Below are positions 1 to 9,451 of a stretch of DNA of 64,000 nt, piece by piece. Each line of letters begins with the position of its first letter. The first letter of the stretch is position 1. A model generated the notes under the pieces. It was not told the origin of the DNA and made no database searches. It saw nothing but the letters and a program-made list of their open reading frames with translations. The position numbers and the translations under genes are program-made. The stretch covers positions 434,001 through 498,000 of the forward strand of contig CAWDAQ010000005.1 of NCBI GenBank assembly GCA_963800325.1, read 5' to 3'. This stretch comes from CAWDAQ01 sp963800325. GTDB lineage: Bacteria; Actinomycetota; Actinomycetes; Actinomycetales; Dermatophilaceae.

Positions 1-735
1 GAGGGGCCCGACACCGTCGCCGCCGTGTTCCTCGAGCCGGTGCAGAACGCCGGCGGCTGCTTCCCGCCCCCGCCGGGGTACTTCGAGCGGGTCCGGGAGA
101 TCTGCGACGAGTACGACGTCCTGCTCGTCTCGGACGAGGTCATCTGCGCGTTCGGCCGGATCGGCGAGCTGTTCGCCTGCAGCGACTTCGGCTACACCCC
201 GGACATCATCACGTGCGCCAAGGGGATGACGAGCGGGTACTCCCCGATCGGGGCGATGATCGCGAGCGACCGGCTCTTCGAGCCCTTCCGCCGGGGCACG
301 ACGAGCTACGCCCACGGGTACACCTTCGGCGGGCACCCGGTCAGCGCCGCGGTCGCGATGGCGAACCTCGACATCTTCGAGCGCGAGGGGCTGACGTCCC
401 ACGTCCACGAGAACGCCGCCGCGTTCCGCGCCACCCTGGAGCGGCTGTACGACCTGCCGATCGTCGGCGACGTCCGCGGCGAGGGGTACTTCTACGGGAT
501 CGAGCTCGTCAAGGACAAGGACACCCGGGAGACCTTCGACGACGAGGAGTCCGAGCGGCTGCTGCGCGGCTACCTGTCCAACGCCCTCCTCGACGCCGGG
601 CTGTACTGCCGCGCCGACGACCGGGGCGACCCCGTCATCCAGCTCGCTCCCCCGCTGACGATCGGGCAGCCCGAGTTCGACGACATCGAGCAGCGGCTCC
701 GCTCGGTCCTCGAGGGCGCCCTCGAGCGGATGTGA
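1..735 (+). CDS. Class III (omega) aminotransferase, C-terminal part
   Basis: The reading frame is open from base 1, so the gene starts outside the window and only its last 244 codons are seen. It is a fold-type I PLP enzyme of the class III aminotransferase family. The segment LLVSDEVICAFGR carries the Asp that contacts the PLP ring nitrogen (about visible residue 45), and CAKGMTSGY carries the PLP Lys (about 74). A GTTSYAHGYTFGGHP block follows, as in omega-amino acid or polyamine:pyruvate aminotransferases. The stop overlaps the GTG start of the next gene, an amine-oxidase-like flavoprotein. The pair suggests amine or polyamine catabolism, but the exact substrate cannot be read from the sequence. 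Confidence 0.9.
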   Translation, partial: EGPDTVAAVFLEPVQNAGGCFPPPPGYFERVREICDEYDVLLVSDEVICAFGRIGELFACSDFGYTPDIITCAKGMTSGYSPIGAMIASDRLFEPFRRGTTSYAHGYTFGGHPVSAAVAMANLDIFEREGLTSHVHENAAAFRATLERLYDLPIVGDVRGEGYFYGIELVKDKDTRETFDDEESERLLRGYLSNALLDAGLYCRADDRGDPVIQLAPPLTIGQPEFDDIEQRLRSVLEGALERM

Positions 736-2144
736 GCGGGCCGCTCTGGGCCGACCCGGCGGCCGGCGGACCCGGGTGCTCCCACGGGGCCGCCGACCGG
801 CGGCGTGCCCTGCTGCCGGCGGCGGCCGACGTCGTCGTCGTCGGCGGGGGCTTCACCGGGCTGTGGAGCGCCTACCACCTGCTGCGGGCCGACCCGGGGC
901 TCGACGTGCTCGTCCTCGAGGCCGAGCACGTCGGCTTCGGCGCCTCGGGACGCAACGGCGGGTGGGTGTCCGCGCTGTGGCCGGTGGCCCCGGCCGCCGT
1001 GGCCCGTCGTCACGGGGGCACGGCAGCCAGGTCCATGGTCACCGCCCTGCAGCGGACCGTGGCCGACGTCGGCCGGGTCGTGGAGCGGGAGGGGATCGAC
1101 TGCGGCTACCACCGCGGCGGCACCCTCGCGGTCGCGCGCGGCCCCGCCCAGGCGGCACGAGCCCGGGCCGAGGTCGCCGAGGGCGAGATCTGGGGAACCG
1201 GCCTGTCGTGGCTCGACGCGGCCGGGGTGCGCGAGCGCCTCGCGGCCCCGGACGCCGTCGGCGGGACCTACTCCCCGCACTGCGCCCGGATCCACCCGCG
1301 TCGGCTCGTCGACGGCCTCGCGGCGACCGTCGGCCGCCTCGGTGGCCGGATCGTCGAGGGCGCCCGGGTCACGGCGATCGAGCCGGGCCGGGTGACCGTC
1401 GGCGCCGACGGGACGCCGGGGACCGTCGCCGACGGGACGCCGGGGACCGCGGTGCGGGCCCGGCACGTCCTGCGCGCCGCCGAGGCGTGGACCGCGCGGC
1501 TGCCCGGCCTGCGCCGGGCGGTCGCGCCGGTGTACTCCCTCATGGTCGCGACCGAGCCGCTGCCGGCCCGGCGCTGGGCGGAGCTGGGCCTGGCGGACCG
1601 GGAGACGTTCACCGACCACGGGCACGTCGTCGTCTACGGCCAGCGCACCCCGGACGACCGGGTCGCGTTCGGCGGACGCGGGGCCCCGTACCACCTCGCC
1701 TCCCGCATCCGTCCCGGGTTCGACACCGACGAGGCGGTCTTCGGGGCGCTCCGCTCCACCCTGACCCGTCTCCTCCCCGGCCTCGCGGGCGTGCGGTTCA
1801 CCCACGCGTGGGGCGGTCCGCTCGGCATCTCCCGCGACTGGTGGCCCAGCGTCGGGCACGACCCGGGGACCGGGCTCGGCTGGGCCGGCGGCTACGTCGG
1901 CGACGGGGTGGCCGCGAGCCACCTCGCCGGGCGGACGCTCGCCGACCTCGTCCTCGGCCGCGACAGCGAGCTCGTGGGGCTGCCGTGGGTGGGTCACCGC
2001 AGCCGGCGCTGGGAGCCCGAGCCGGCCCGGTGGCTCGGGGTCAACGCCGGGCTCCGGCTCGCCCGGGCCGCCGACGCCGAGGAGTCCCGCACCGGCCGGC
2101 CCGCCCGGCTGGGACGTCCCCTCGCGGCGTTGACCGGTCACTAG
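732..2144 (+). CDS. FAD-dependent oxidoreductase, DAO/PuuB-like
   Basis: 470 aa. The GTG start is chosen because it overlaps the upstream stop (GTGA) and places the FAD-binding Rossmann motif VVVGGGFTGLWSAYHLL near residue 35, followed by FGASGRNGGW, a signature of the D-amino-acid oxidase / glycine oxidase / gamma-glutamylputrescine oxidase superfamily. The C-terminal part contains GGYVGDGVAASHLAGR, the usual second FAD contact of this family. Tight coupling to a class III aminotransferase suggests oxidative deamination of a primary amine such as putrescine or a glutamylated amine, with the aminotransferase acting on the same pathway. A repeated DGTPGTVA segment (about residues 222-238) is a local duplication. 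Substrate is inferred from context only. Confidence 0.85.
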   Translation: MSGPLWADPAAGGPGCSHGAADRRRALLPAAADVVVVGGGFTGLWSAYHLLRADPGLDVLVLEAEHVGFGASGRNGGWVSALWPVAPAAVARRHGGTAARSMVTALQRTVADVGRVVEREGIDCGYHRGGTLAVARGPAQAARARAEVAEGEIWGTGLSWLDAAGVRERLAAPDAVGGTYSPHCARIHPRRLVDGLAATVGRLGGRIVEGARVTAIEPGRVTVGADGTPGTVADGTPGTAVRARHVLRAAEAWTARLPGLRRAVAPVYSLMVATEPLPARRWAELGLADRETFTDHGHVVVYGQRTPDDRVAFGGRGAPYHLASRIRPGFDTDEAVFGALRSTLTRLLPGLAGVRFTHAWGGPLGISRDWWPSVGHDPGTGLGWAGGYVGDGVAASHLAGRTLADLVLGRDSELVGLPWVGHRSRRWEPEPARWLGVNAGLRLARAADAEESRTGRPARLGRPLAALTGH

Positions 2145-2158
2145 GCGAGACTGGGGCC

Positions 2159-2548
2159 ATGGCCTCCGACCCCGGCGCCCTCACCCCCGCGGCTCTCGAC
2201 TTCGTCACCGTCCGCCACCTCGCGACCCTGACCACCGTGCGCGCGGACGGCAGCCCGCACGTCACCCCGGTCGGGTTCACGTGGGACCCCGACCGCCACC
2301 TGGTCCGGGTCATCACCCGCGCGGGCAGCCAGAAGACCCGCAACGTCGCCGCGACCGGGCTCGCCGCGGTCTGCCAGGTGCAGGGCCGCCACTGGCTGAC
2401 GTTCGAGGGCCGGGGCCGGGTCGCCGCGGACGCCGCCGCGGTGCGCGAGGCCGAGGAGAGGTACGCCCTGCGCTACCGCACCCCGCGGCCCAACCCCGAG
2501 CGGGTGGCGCTCGAGATCACGGTCCAGCGCGTGCTCGGGAACGTGTGA
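2159..2548 (+). CDS. PPOX-class probable F420/FMN-dependent enzyme
   Basis: 129 aa, a typical length for single-domain split-barrel flavin proteins of the Rv1155-like type. The opening FVTVRHLATLTTVRADGSPHVTPVGF followed by a strand with R-V-I-T-R and K-T-R-N-V is characteristic of the PPOX-class F420-dependent family common in actinobacteria. The ATG lies 14 nt after the preceding stop without a clear Shine-Dalgarno. Its stop overlaps the GTG of the next gene, so the four genes from the left edge probably form one transcript. Cofactor (F420 or FMN) and substrate cannot be decided from sequence. Confidence 0.8.
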   Translation: MASDPGALTPAALDFVTVRHLATLTTVRADGSPHVTPVGFTWDPDRHLVRVITRAGSQKTRNVAATGLAAVCQVQGRHWLTFEGRGRVAADAAAVREAEERYALRYRTPRPNPERVALEITVQRVLGNV

Positions 2549-3711
2549 CCGTGCCGGGTCTGCCCGGGGACACCCGCGAGATCCACACCCTCGCCCGGCT
2601 CGACCGGGCGCTGCGGGAGCGCACCAGCCTCGCCGGCCTGCGCATCCAGGACCTCGACCTCACCGCGCGGGCGGACGCCCTGCTGGCGCGGACCGACCTC
2701 GCGGGGCTCGTCGTCCTCGGCGGCCGGCTCACCGCGGGCCTGGAGGACCACCTCCGCCGCCACGGCGCCATCGTCTTCCCCACCGACCCGCGCTGCCCGG
2801 TCGATCCCTACCGGTCGGCGCTCTACCACCCCGACGAGCTCTACGCCGGGCTGCGGGAGCACGGCTACGAGGCGACCCCGGACGCCCGCGCCCGGGCCTG
2901 GTCGGCCGACGCCTCCACCCGGGGGGACGCGTACGCGACCCTGCTGCGGGCGATCCACGACGACTCGATCTCGGACGCCCTCGACGAGTTCCTCGGCGAG
3001 GTCCCGGTGGTCGGGGTGATGGGCGGGCACGCGCTGGACCGGTCCTCCCCGCGCTACGCCGACGCCGCCCGGCTCGGGGGCCGCCTCGCGGCCGCCGGGT
3101 TCACCGTCGCCACCGGCGGCGGCCCCGGGGCGATGGAGGCGGCCAACCTCGGGGCCTTCACGACCGACCCGGGCGCCGCCGCCGAGGCGGTCGCGGCGAT
3201 GGCGCGGGCCCCGGACGCCCGCTCCTCGGTGCGGGACTGGGCAGGGGCGGCGCTCGCGCTCCGGGCGGACCTGCCCCACCACCGGTCGCCGCACCGGGCG
3301 ACCCGGGAGCGCGCGCTCAGCCTCGGGGTCCCGACGTGGCACTACGGCCAGGAGCCCCCGAACGTGTTCTGCCACGCCCTCGCGAAGTACTTCTCGAACG
3401 CGATCCGGGAGGACGGCCTGCTCGCCCGCTCCGGCGCCGGGGTCGTCGTCCTCGAGGGGGCGGCCGGGACGGTCCAGGAGGTCTTCCAGGCGGCGACCCG
3501 GCTCTACTACGCCACCGGGGACGACCCGGTGGCCCCGCTCGTCCTCGTCGGCCGCGAGCACTGGGGCGAGGTGGTCCCGGTGTGGCCCGCGCTGCGGGCG
3601 CTCGCGGGACGCTCCGGGGCGCCCGCCGGGGCCGCCGTGCCGGAGTCGGTCCACCTCGTCGACACCGTGGACGAGGCCGCCGACGTCGTCACCGACCGGT
3701 GGGGTCGCTGA
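2545..3711 (+). CDS. LOG-family Rossmann-fold nucleotide-binding protein (large form)
   Basis: 388 aa, starting at a GTG that overlaps the preceding TGA; a second GTG two codons on is an alternative. The central region VVGVMGGHALDRSSPRY and TVATGGGPGAMEAANLGAF matches the LOG / lysine-decarboxylase-like fold (cytokinin riboside 5'-monophosphate phosphoribohydrolases). The second LOG motif, usually PGGxGTxxE, reads LEGAAGTVQEVFQ here, so both prolines/glycines before the catalytic segment are replaced. The protein is about twice the length of the plant-type LOG enzymes and has a roughly 150-residue N-terminal extension. A nucleotide-monophosphate glycosidase role is possible, but the altered motif leaves activity open. 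Confidence 0.75.
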   Translation: MTVPGLPGDTREIHTLARLDRALRERTSLAGLRIQDLDLTARADALLARTDLAGLVVLGGRLTAGLEDHLRRHGAIVFPTDPRCPVDPYRSALYHPDELYAGLREHGYEATPDARARAWSADASTRGDAYATLLRAIHDDSISDALDEFLGEVPVVGVMGGHALDRSSPRYADAARLGGRLAAAGFTVATGGGPGAMEAANLGAFTTDPGAAAEAVAAMARAPDARSSVRDWAGAALALRADLPHHRSPHRATRERALSLGVPTWHYGQEPPNVFCHALAKYFSNAIREDGLLARSGAGVVVLEGAAGTVQEVFQAATRLYYATGDDPVAPLVLVGREHWGEVVPVWPALRALAGRSGAPAGAAVPESVHLVDTVDEAADVVTDRWGR

Positions 3712-3764
3712 GCGGCGGGCCCCGACGGCGGGCCACCGGGCGGGGGACCCGGGGGGGTGGGGGC

Positions 3765-4952
<1,188 letters not shown>

Positions 4953-4980
4953 CCGGGGGCCTTCCGTGGGTCGGGGCGGG

Positions 4981-5012
4981 TCTCGGGCGGTGCGGGTCTC
5001 GGGCGGTGCGGG
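4981..5012. repeat. 16-bp tandem duplication in the tdh-kbl gap
   Basis: Two adjacent identical copies of TCTCGGGCGGTGCGGG lie in the 117-nt gap between tdh and kbl, followed by more G-rich near-copies up to about 5060. On the transcribed strand the RNA would be C-rich. Function is unknown; it may simply be replication slippage. Confidence 0.7.
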
Positions 5013-5069
5013 TGGGGGTGGGTCTGGGGCGGGTCGTCCCTCGGGCGGGTCGTTCGCGGGTGGGTGGGC

Positions 5070-6107
5070 TCAGGTCCAGTCGAGCACGACCTTGCCGCAG
5101 TGGCCGGACCGGGCGACGTCGAACGCCTGCCGCCAGTCCTGCGCCGGGAACCGGTGGGTGATGACCGAGGTCACCGACTCGCGCAGCGCCTGCGAGGTCT
5201 GGAGCATCGAGGACATCGCGTACCAGGTGTCGAACATCTCCCGGCCGTAGATCCCCTTGAGCGTGATCATGTGGGTGATCACCTTGCCCCAGTCGATGGC
5301 GAAGGCCTCGCTCGGCAGCCCGAGCAGGGAGACCCGGGCGCCGTGGGTGAGGTTGTCGATCATCTCGGCCAGCGCCCGCGGGCTGCCCGACATCTCGAAG
5401 CCGAGGTCGAAGCCCTCCTTCATGCCGAGCTCGCGCTGGGCCTCGACGAGCGTGGTGCGGGAGACGTCGACGGCGAGGTCGACCCCGACCCCGGAGGCGA
5501 GCTCGAGCCGCTCGGCGGAGACGTCGGTGACGACGACGTGCCGGGCGCCGGCGTGCCGGGCGATGGCGGCGGCCATGATCCCGATCGGCCCGGCGCCGGT
5601 GATGACGACGTCCTCGCCGACCATGGGCCACTGGAGCGCGGTGTGGGTGGCGTTGCCGAGCGGGTCGAAGACCGCACCGAGGTCGGGGTCGAGGTCGGGC
5701 GGCTGCGCCCACGCGTTCATCGCGGGAATGACGACGAGGTCGGCGAACGCGCCGTCCCGGTTGACCCCGACGCCGGAGGTGTTGATGCACACGTGCCGGC
5801 GGCCGGCGCGGCAGTTGCGGCAGTGGCCGCAGACGACGTGCCCCTCGCCGGAGACGCGCTCCCCCACCGCGACCGAGGTCACGTGCTCGCCGACGGCGAC
5901 GACCTCGCCGTAGAACTCGTGCCCGATGACCAGCGGGGTCCGCACCGTCGCGGCCGCCCAGTCGTCCCACTGCTCGAGGTGGAGGTCGGTGCCGCAGAGC
6001 CCGGCGCGCATGACCCGGACGAGGACGTCGTCCGGTCCGGGTACGGGGTCGGGGCGCTCGGTCAGCTCCAGCCCCGGTCCGGGGGCGGTCTTGGTCAGGG
6101 CTCGCAC
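5070..6107 (-). CDS. tdh: L-threonine 3-dehydrogenase
   Basis: 345 aa. I place the start at GTG (reading VRALTKTAPGPGLELTERP), which matches the N-terminus of Tdh proteins and has AGAGAGG about 9 nt upstream; the open frame continues 56 codons further but that extension is not Tdh-like. It is a zinc-dependent medium-chain dehydrogenase: GLCGTDLHL and GHEFYGEVV supply catalytic zinc ligands, CGHCRNCRAGRRHVC the structural zinc, and GAGPIGIMAAAI the NAD-binding loop. It oxidises threonine to 2-amino-3-ketobutyrate for the kbl product downstream. The segment DPLGNATHTAL is typical of true threonine dehydrogenases. Confidence 0.93.
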   Translation of the reverse strand: MRALTKTAPGPGLELTERPDPVPGPDDVLVRVMRAGLCGTDLHLEQWDDWAAATVRTPLVIGHEFYGEVVAVGEHVTSVAVGERVSGEGHVVCGHCRNCRAGRRHVCINTSGVGVNRDGAFADLVVIPAMNAWAQPPDLDPDLGAVFDPLGNATHTALQWPMVGEDVVITGAGPIGIMAAAIARHAGARHVVVTDVSAERLELASGVGVDLAVDVSRTTLVEAQRELGMKEGFDLGFEMSGSPRALAEMIDNLTHGARVSLLGLPSEAFAIDWGKVITHMITLKGIYGREMFDTWYAMSSMLQTSQALRESVTSVITHRFPAQDWRQAFDVARSGHCGKVVLDWT

Positions 6108-6174
6108 GCGCGCTCTCGCCTCTCTCGGGTCACGGTCGGCGACCGCAGCGGGGTGGGCGCCGTCGCCGGCCCCG

Positions 6175-6180
6175 ATGCTA
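6175..6180 (-). promoter_or_regulatory. Candidate -10 element of tdh-kbl
   Basis: TAGCAT (TANNNT) on the minus strand would start transcription about 60 nt before the tdh GTG. No convincing -35 hexamer is visible, so this is tentative. Confidence 0.35.
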
Positions 6181-6220
6181 GCCGTCCTCCCCGACCACCC
6201 CACCTCCCCCTCCCCACCCG

Positions 6221-6368
6221 TCGAGTGAGCAGCAACTGTCCCTCGACGGCCCCGGAGAGGACATCCCCTGCTCACTCAACGCGTGGGTGACCCGGGTTTG
6301 AGTGAGCGTTGAGTGAGCAGTTGATGTCGTCCCGACCGTGTGGGGAGGACAGTTGGTGCTCACTCAAC
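6221..6368. repeat. Intergenic repeat cluster, TYGAGTGAGC family (locus 1)
   Basis: Five copies of the core TYGAGTGAGC: direct at 6221-6232, 6298-6307 and 6309-6320, inverted at 6268-6280 and 6356-6368. The first direct and inverted copies and their flanks (ACTGTCC against GGACA) can fold into a hairpin, and the second pair does likewise, giving two consecutive stem-loops. The cluster sits between the 3' end of purU and the tdh promoter and does not code. The same core occurs five more times at 53341-53520. It may terminate the purU transcript or be a mobile REP-like element. Confidence 0.85.
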
Positions 6369-6379
6369 GGGTCGGGGGG

Positions 6380-7261
6380 TCAGTCGAAGACGATGGTCCG
6401 GCGGCCGCGGAGGATGATGCGGTGCTCGACGTGCCAGCGGACGGCGCGCGCGAGGGCCATCGCCTCGAGCTCCTGGCCGACGCGGGCGAGCTCCGCGGGG
6501 CTCATCCGGTGGTCGACCCGCCGGAAGTCCTGCTCGATGATCGGGCCCTCGTCGAGGTCCGCGGTGACGTAGTGCGCGGTCGCGCCGATGACCTTCACGC
6601 CCCGGTCGTGGGCCTGGGAGTAGGGGCGGGCCCCCTTGAAGCTCGGCAGCAGGGAGTGGTGGATGTTGATGATCCGGCCCGGGTAGTCGGCGCACAGGCC
6701 GGGCGAGAGGATCTGCATGTAGCGCGCGAGGACGACCGTGTCGACGTCGAGCTCCCCGACGAGCCGGCGCAGCTCGGCCTCGGCCTCGGGCTTGCCCCCG
6801 GGCGGGACCGGGACGTGGTGGAACGGGATGCCGTGCCACTGCGCGAGGGAGGCGAAGTCGGGGTGGTTGGACACGATCGCCGGGATCTGCACCGCCAGCT
6901 GCCCGGTCCCGGCGCGGTAGAGCAGGTCGTTGAGGCAGTGACCCTGCTGGCTGACCATGACCAGCACCCGGTGCGGCTCGGCCGTGTCGTGCGCCTGCCA
7001 CGACATCGCGAAGCGCTCCGCGGTCGGGGTGAAGGCCTCCCGGAGCGCCTCGACGGGGAGCGGGCCGCCCTCCCGGACCAGGTGCATCCGCAGGTGGAAC
7101 TCCCCGGAGGAGGGGTCGCCGAACTGCTGGCTGTCGGCGATGGTCAGGTCCTGCTCGAGCATCGACCCCGCCACCGCGTGGACGATCCCGCGCCGGTCGG
7201 GGCAGGAGACGGTGAGGACGAACTCGCGCCCGTGCTCCTGCGGGGTGGCCGTCCCGCTCAC
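6380..7261 (-). CDS. purU: Formyltetrahydrofolate deformylase
   Basis: 293 aa, normal length. An N-terminal ACT domain (about residues 14-95, starting FVLTVSCPDRRGIVHAVAG) precedes a formyl-transferase-fold hydrolase domain. VSNHPDFASLA, the NIHHSLLPSFKGARPY block and the GATAHYVTADLDEGPII block hold the Asn/His/Asp active-site residues of PurU. It hydrolyses 10-formyl-THF to formate and THF, balancing one-carbon pools and supplying formate. It is downstream of rlmN with a 55-nt gap and upstream of the threonine-to-glycine genes, so glycine-derived one-carbon units and their disposal are adjacent here. Confidence 0.94.
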   Translation of the reverse strand: MSGTATPQEHGREFVLTVSCPDRRGIVHAVAGSMLEQDLTIADSQQFGDPSSGEFHLRMHLVREGGPLPVEALREAFTPTAERFAMSWQAHDTAEPHRVLVMVSQQGHCLNDLLYRAGTGQLAVQIPAIVSNHPDFASLAQWHGIPFHHVPVPPGGKPEAEAELRRLVGELDVDTVVLARYMQILSPGLCADYPGRIINIHHSLLPSFKGARPYSQAHDRGVKVIGATAHYVTADLDEGPIIEQDFRRVDHRMSPAELARVGQELEAMALARAVRWHVEHRIILRGRRTIVFD

Positions 7262-7316
7262 CCTTCTCCCTCCACGGCCCGCGCGTCGCCTGCCCGTGCC
7301 ACCGGCGCCGCGGCGC

Positions 7317-8540
7317 TCACGCCGTCGAGGCGGCGAGCTGGCCGCACGCGCCGTCGATGTCGGAGCCGCGGGTGTCCCGCAACGTCGTCGGGATCCCGTG
7401 GGTCCGGAGCCGCTCGATGAACTGCTGCTCGACGCCGGGCCGGGAGGCGGTCCACTTCGAGCCGGGGGTCGGGTTGAGCGGGATCGGGTTGACGTGGACC
7501 CAGCCGCGGCCGCGGGCGCGCAGCTTCTCGCCGAGCAGGTCCGCGCGCCAGGCCTGGTCGTTGACGTCGCGGATCAGGGCGTACTCGATGCTGACCCGGC
7601 GGCCGGTGGCGAGGTGGTAGCGGTGCGCCGCGTCGATGGCCTCGTCGACCTTCCACCGGGTGTTGATCGGGACGAGCTCGTCGCGCAGCTCGTCGTCAGG
7701 GGCGTGCAGGGACAGCGCGAGCGTGACCGGCAGGCCCTCCCCGGCGAGCCGGTCGATGCCGGGGACGAGCCCGACGGTCGACATCGTCACGCCGCGGGCG
7801 CTGATCCCGAGCCCGTCCGGGGTGGGGTCGGTCAGGCGCCGGATGGCCCCGACGGCGGCCTTGTAGTTCGCCAGCGCCTCGCCCATCCCCATGAAGACGA
7901 CGTTGGACACCCGGGTCGGGCCGCCGTCCACGCCCGGTCCGGTGGGGACCGCCGGGCCGTCCTCGGAGCCGAGCTCCGCGCCCCCGGTCTCGACGGCGGG
8001 CACGTCGCCGTGGCGCAGCATCCGCGCCGCGGCCGCGACCTGCTCGACGATCTCGCCGGCGGACATGTTCCGGGTCAGGCCCTCCTGCCCGGTGGCGCAG
8101 AACGGACAGTTCATCCCACACCCGGCCTGGCTGGAGATGCACACCGTGACCCGTCGCGGGTACCGCATGACGACGGCCTCGACGAGGGCGCCGTCGAAGA
8201 GCCGCCACACCGACTTCAGGGTCGCGCCCGCGTCGGCGCTGAGGGTGCGCACCGGCGTGAGCAGGGGCGGGAGGAACTGCCCGACGAGCTCGTCGCGGAC
8301 ACCCTTGGGCAGGTCGGTCATCGCCTCGGGGTCGGTGACGAGCCGCTCGAAGTAGTGGGTCGACAGCTGCCGGGCGCGGAACCGGGGGTGGCCCAGCTCG
8401 GCGACGGCGGCGGCGCGCTCCTCGGGGGCGAGGTCGGCGAGGTGGCGCGGCGGCTTGCCGCGGCGCGGGGCGGCGAAGGTGAGCTGGCCGGGGGCGGGGC
8501 GCGCGGAGGGCTGGGGCTGCTCGGGCAGTGGTGTCGTCAT
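7317..8540 (-). CDS. rlmN: 23S rRNA (adenine-2503-C2) methyltransferase, radical SAM
   Basis: 407 aa from an ATG that gives MTTPLPEQPQ; the frame stays open upstream but without family similarity. The radical SAM cluster motif CGMNCPFC supplies Cys141, Cys145 and Cys148. GMGEALANYKAAVGAI and SLHAPDDELRDELVPIN are RlmN signatures, as is the late RDTRGSDIDGACGQLA segment with the catalytic Cys. It methylates A2503 of 23S rRNA and A37 of some tRNAs. About 30 Gly/Pro/Glu-rich residues (181-210) are inserted between the cluster domain and the GMGE motif, which is longer than in most RlmN proteins but has no visible effect on key residues. Confidence 0.95.
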   Translation of the reverse strand: MTTPLPEQPQPSARPAPGQLTFAAPRRGKPPRHLADLAPEERAAAVAELGHPRFRARQLSTHYFERLVTDPEAMTDLPKGVRDELVGQFLPPLLTPVRTLSADAGATLKSVWRLFDGALVEAVVMRYPRRVTVCISSQAGCGMNCPFCATGQEGLTRNMSAGEIVEQVAAAARMLRHGDVPAVETGGAELGSEDGPAVPTGPGVDGGPTRVSNVVFMGMGEALANYKAAVGAIRRLTDPTPDGLGISARGVTMSTVGLVPGIDRLAGEGLPVTLALSLHAPDDELRDELVPINTRWKVDEAIDAAHRYHLATGRRVSIEYALIRDVNDQAWRADLLGEKLRARGRGWVHVNPIPLNPTPGSKWTASRPGVEQQFIERLRTHGIPTTLRDTRGSDIDGACGQLAASTA

Positions 8541-8623
8541 GTCGGCGTCCAGTCTCCCAGCGCCGCGCCGGGAGGCCAAGCCGTGCCCTCCCGCGCCCTC
8601 GGCGGCCCCCGGTACGGGCGGGG

Positions 8624-9205
8624 TCAGAGCCACCCGGCGCCCTCGGCGACGAGGACGACCCCGAAGACCGCGAACGCGGTGGCGGCCCCCCAGCGCACCG
8701 CCTTCTCGGGCAGGTGGCGGCCGAGGACGGCGCCGAGCCCGATCGCGAGGGCGTCGGCGAGGACCATCCCGAGCGTGCTGCCCACCCAGGTGCCGAACCA
8801 GTCCTCCCGGGTGGCGAGGGTGACGGTGGCGAGCATCGTCTTGTCGCCGAGCTCGGCGAGGAGGAACGCGGTCCCGACGGCGAGCACCGCCGCGCCGCGG
8901 CTGCGCCGGGCCCTGTCCGCCTCCTCGTCGGTGAGCTCGTCGCCGCGCAGGGTCCAGGCCGCGAACAGCAGGAACGCGACGCCGGCGATGACGGCGACGA
9001 CGTCCTGGCGGTCGGCGAGCCACGTGCCGACGAGCCGGCCGAGGCCCACCGAGACGAGGTGGACCAGCGCGGTGGCGACGGTGATCCCCACGAGGACGTC
9101 GCGGGCCCGGTAGCGGGCCGCGAAGGTCAGGGCCATCAGCTGGCTCTTGTCACCGAGCTCGGCGACGAAGATGACGGCGGTGCTGAGCAGGAACGCGTTG
9201 GTCAT
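8624..9205 (-). CDS. TMEM165/GDT1 (UPF0016) family divalent cation exporter
   Basis: 193 aa membrane protein made of two homologous halves, each of about three helices. Each half starts with the family signature E-x-G-D-K-(S/T): AELGDKSQLMAL near residue 15 and AELGDKTMLATV near residue 115. The acidic loop between halves (RGDELTDEEADRARR) is cytoplasmic by charge. Family members such as MneA export Mn2+ or exchange Ca2+/Mn2+ for protons. The ATG has a GAGGAG Shine-Dalgarno 5 nt upstream. That site lies in a predicted hairpin at the end of a leader resembling the manganese riboswitch, which strongly supports a manganese efflux role. Confidence 0.9.
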   Translation of the reverse strand: MTNAFLLSTAVIFVAELGDKSQLMALTFAARYRARDVLVGITVATALVHLVSVGLGRLVGTWLADRQDVVAVIAGVAFLLFAAWTLRGDELTDEEADRARRSRGAAVLAVGTAFLLAELGDKTMLATVTLATREDWFGTWVGSTLGMVLADALAIGLGAVLGRHLPEKAVRWGAATAFAVFGVVLVAEGAGWL

Positions 9206-9392
9206 CGGCTCTCCTCGGCCCCGGCCGCAGGAGCCCGTGGACGCCTCCGGCCAGGGACGTCCGTGGTGGGTCGTCGGTCTGGCCGAAAGTCTCGTCCGCC
9301 ACCGTCTCGGGTGGCCCGCCGCACCGGACCCGGGGGTCAGTGTGTCGATGCGGCTGTTGGGGACTACTCCCTCTCGCGGCCGCGAGCCTAGC
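9206..9392 (-). promoter_or_regulatory. Probable yybP-ykoY manganese riboswitch
   Basis: The leader of the GDT1-type gene contains on the minus strand GGGAGTAG (9364-9371) and CGACACACTGACCC (9334-9347). These match the two conserved loops of the yybP-ykoY (Mn2+-sensing) class, which dock to form the metal site. A further GAGACTTTCGGCC segment (9281-9296) lies downstream. Just before the gene, CTCCT (9229-9233) can pair with AGGAG (9211-9215), the Shine-Dalgarno, suggesting control of translation initiation. Aptamer boundaries are approximate. No covariance search was run, but motif content and gene partner agree. Confidence 0.75.
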
Positions 9393-9451
9393 GCACGGGC
9401 CCCGGGCCTCGCGAGCTCCGCCCGTCCGCCGGGCGGTTCCGGAGGGCGGGC

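Noticed and set aside
6108..6275. N-terminal extension of Tdh to an ATG at 6275
   Set aside because: The extension is not Tdh-like and runs into the repeat region; the GTG at 6107 has a good Shine-Dalgarno.
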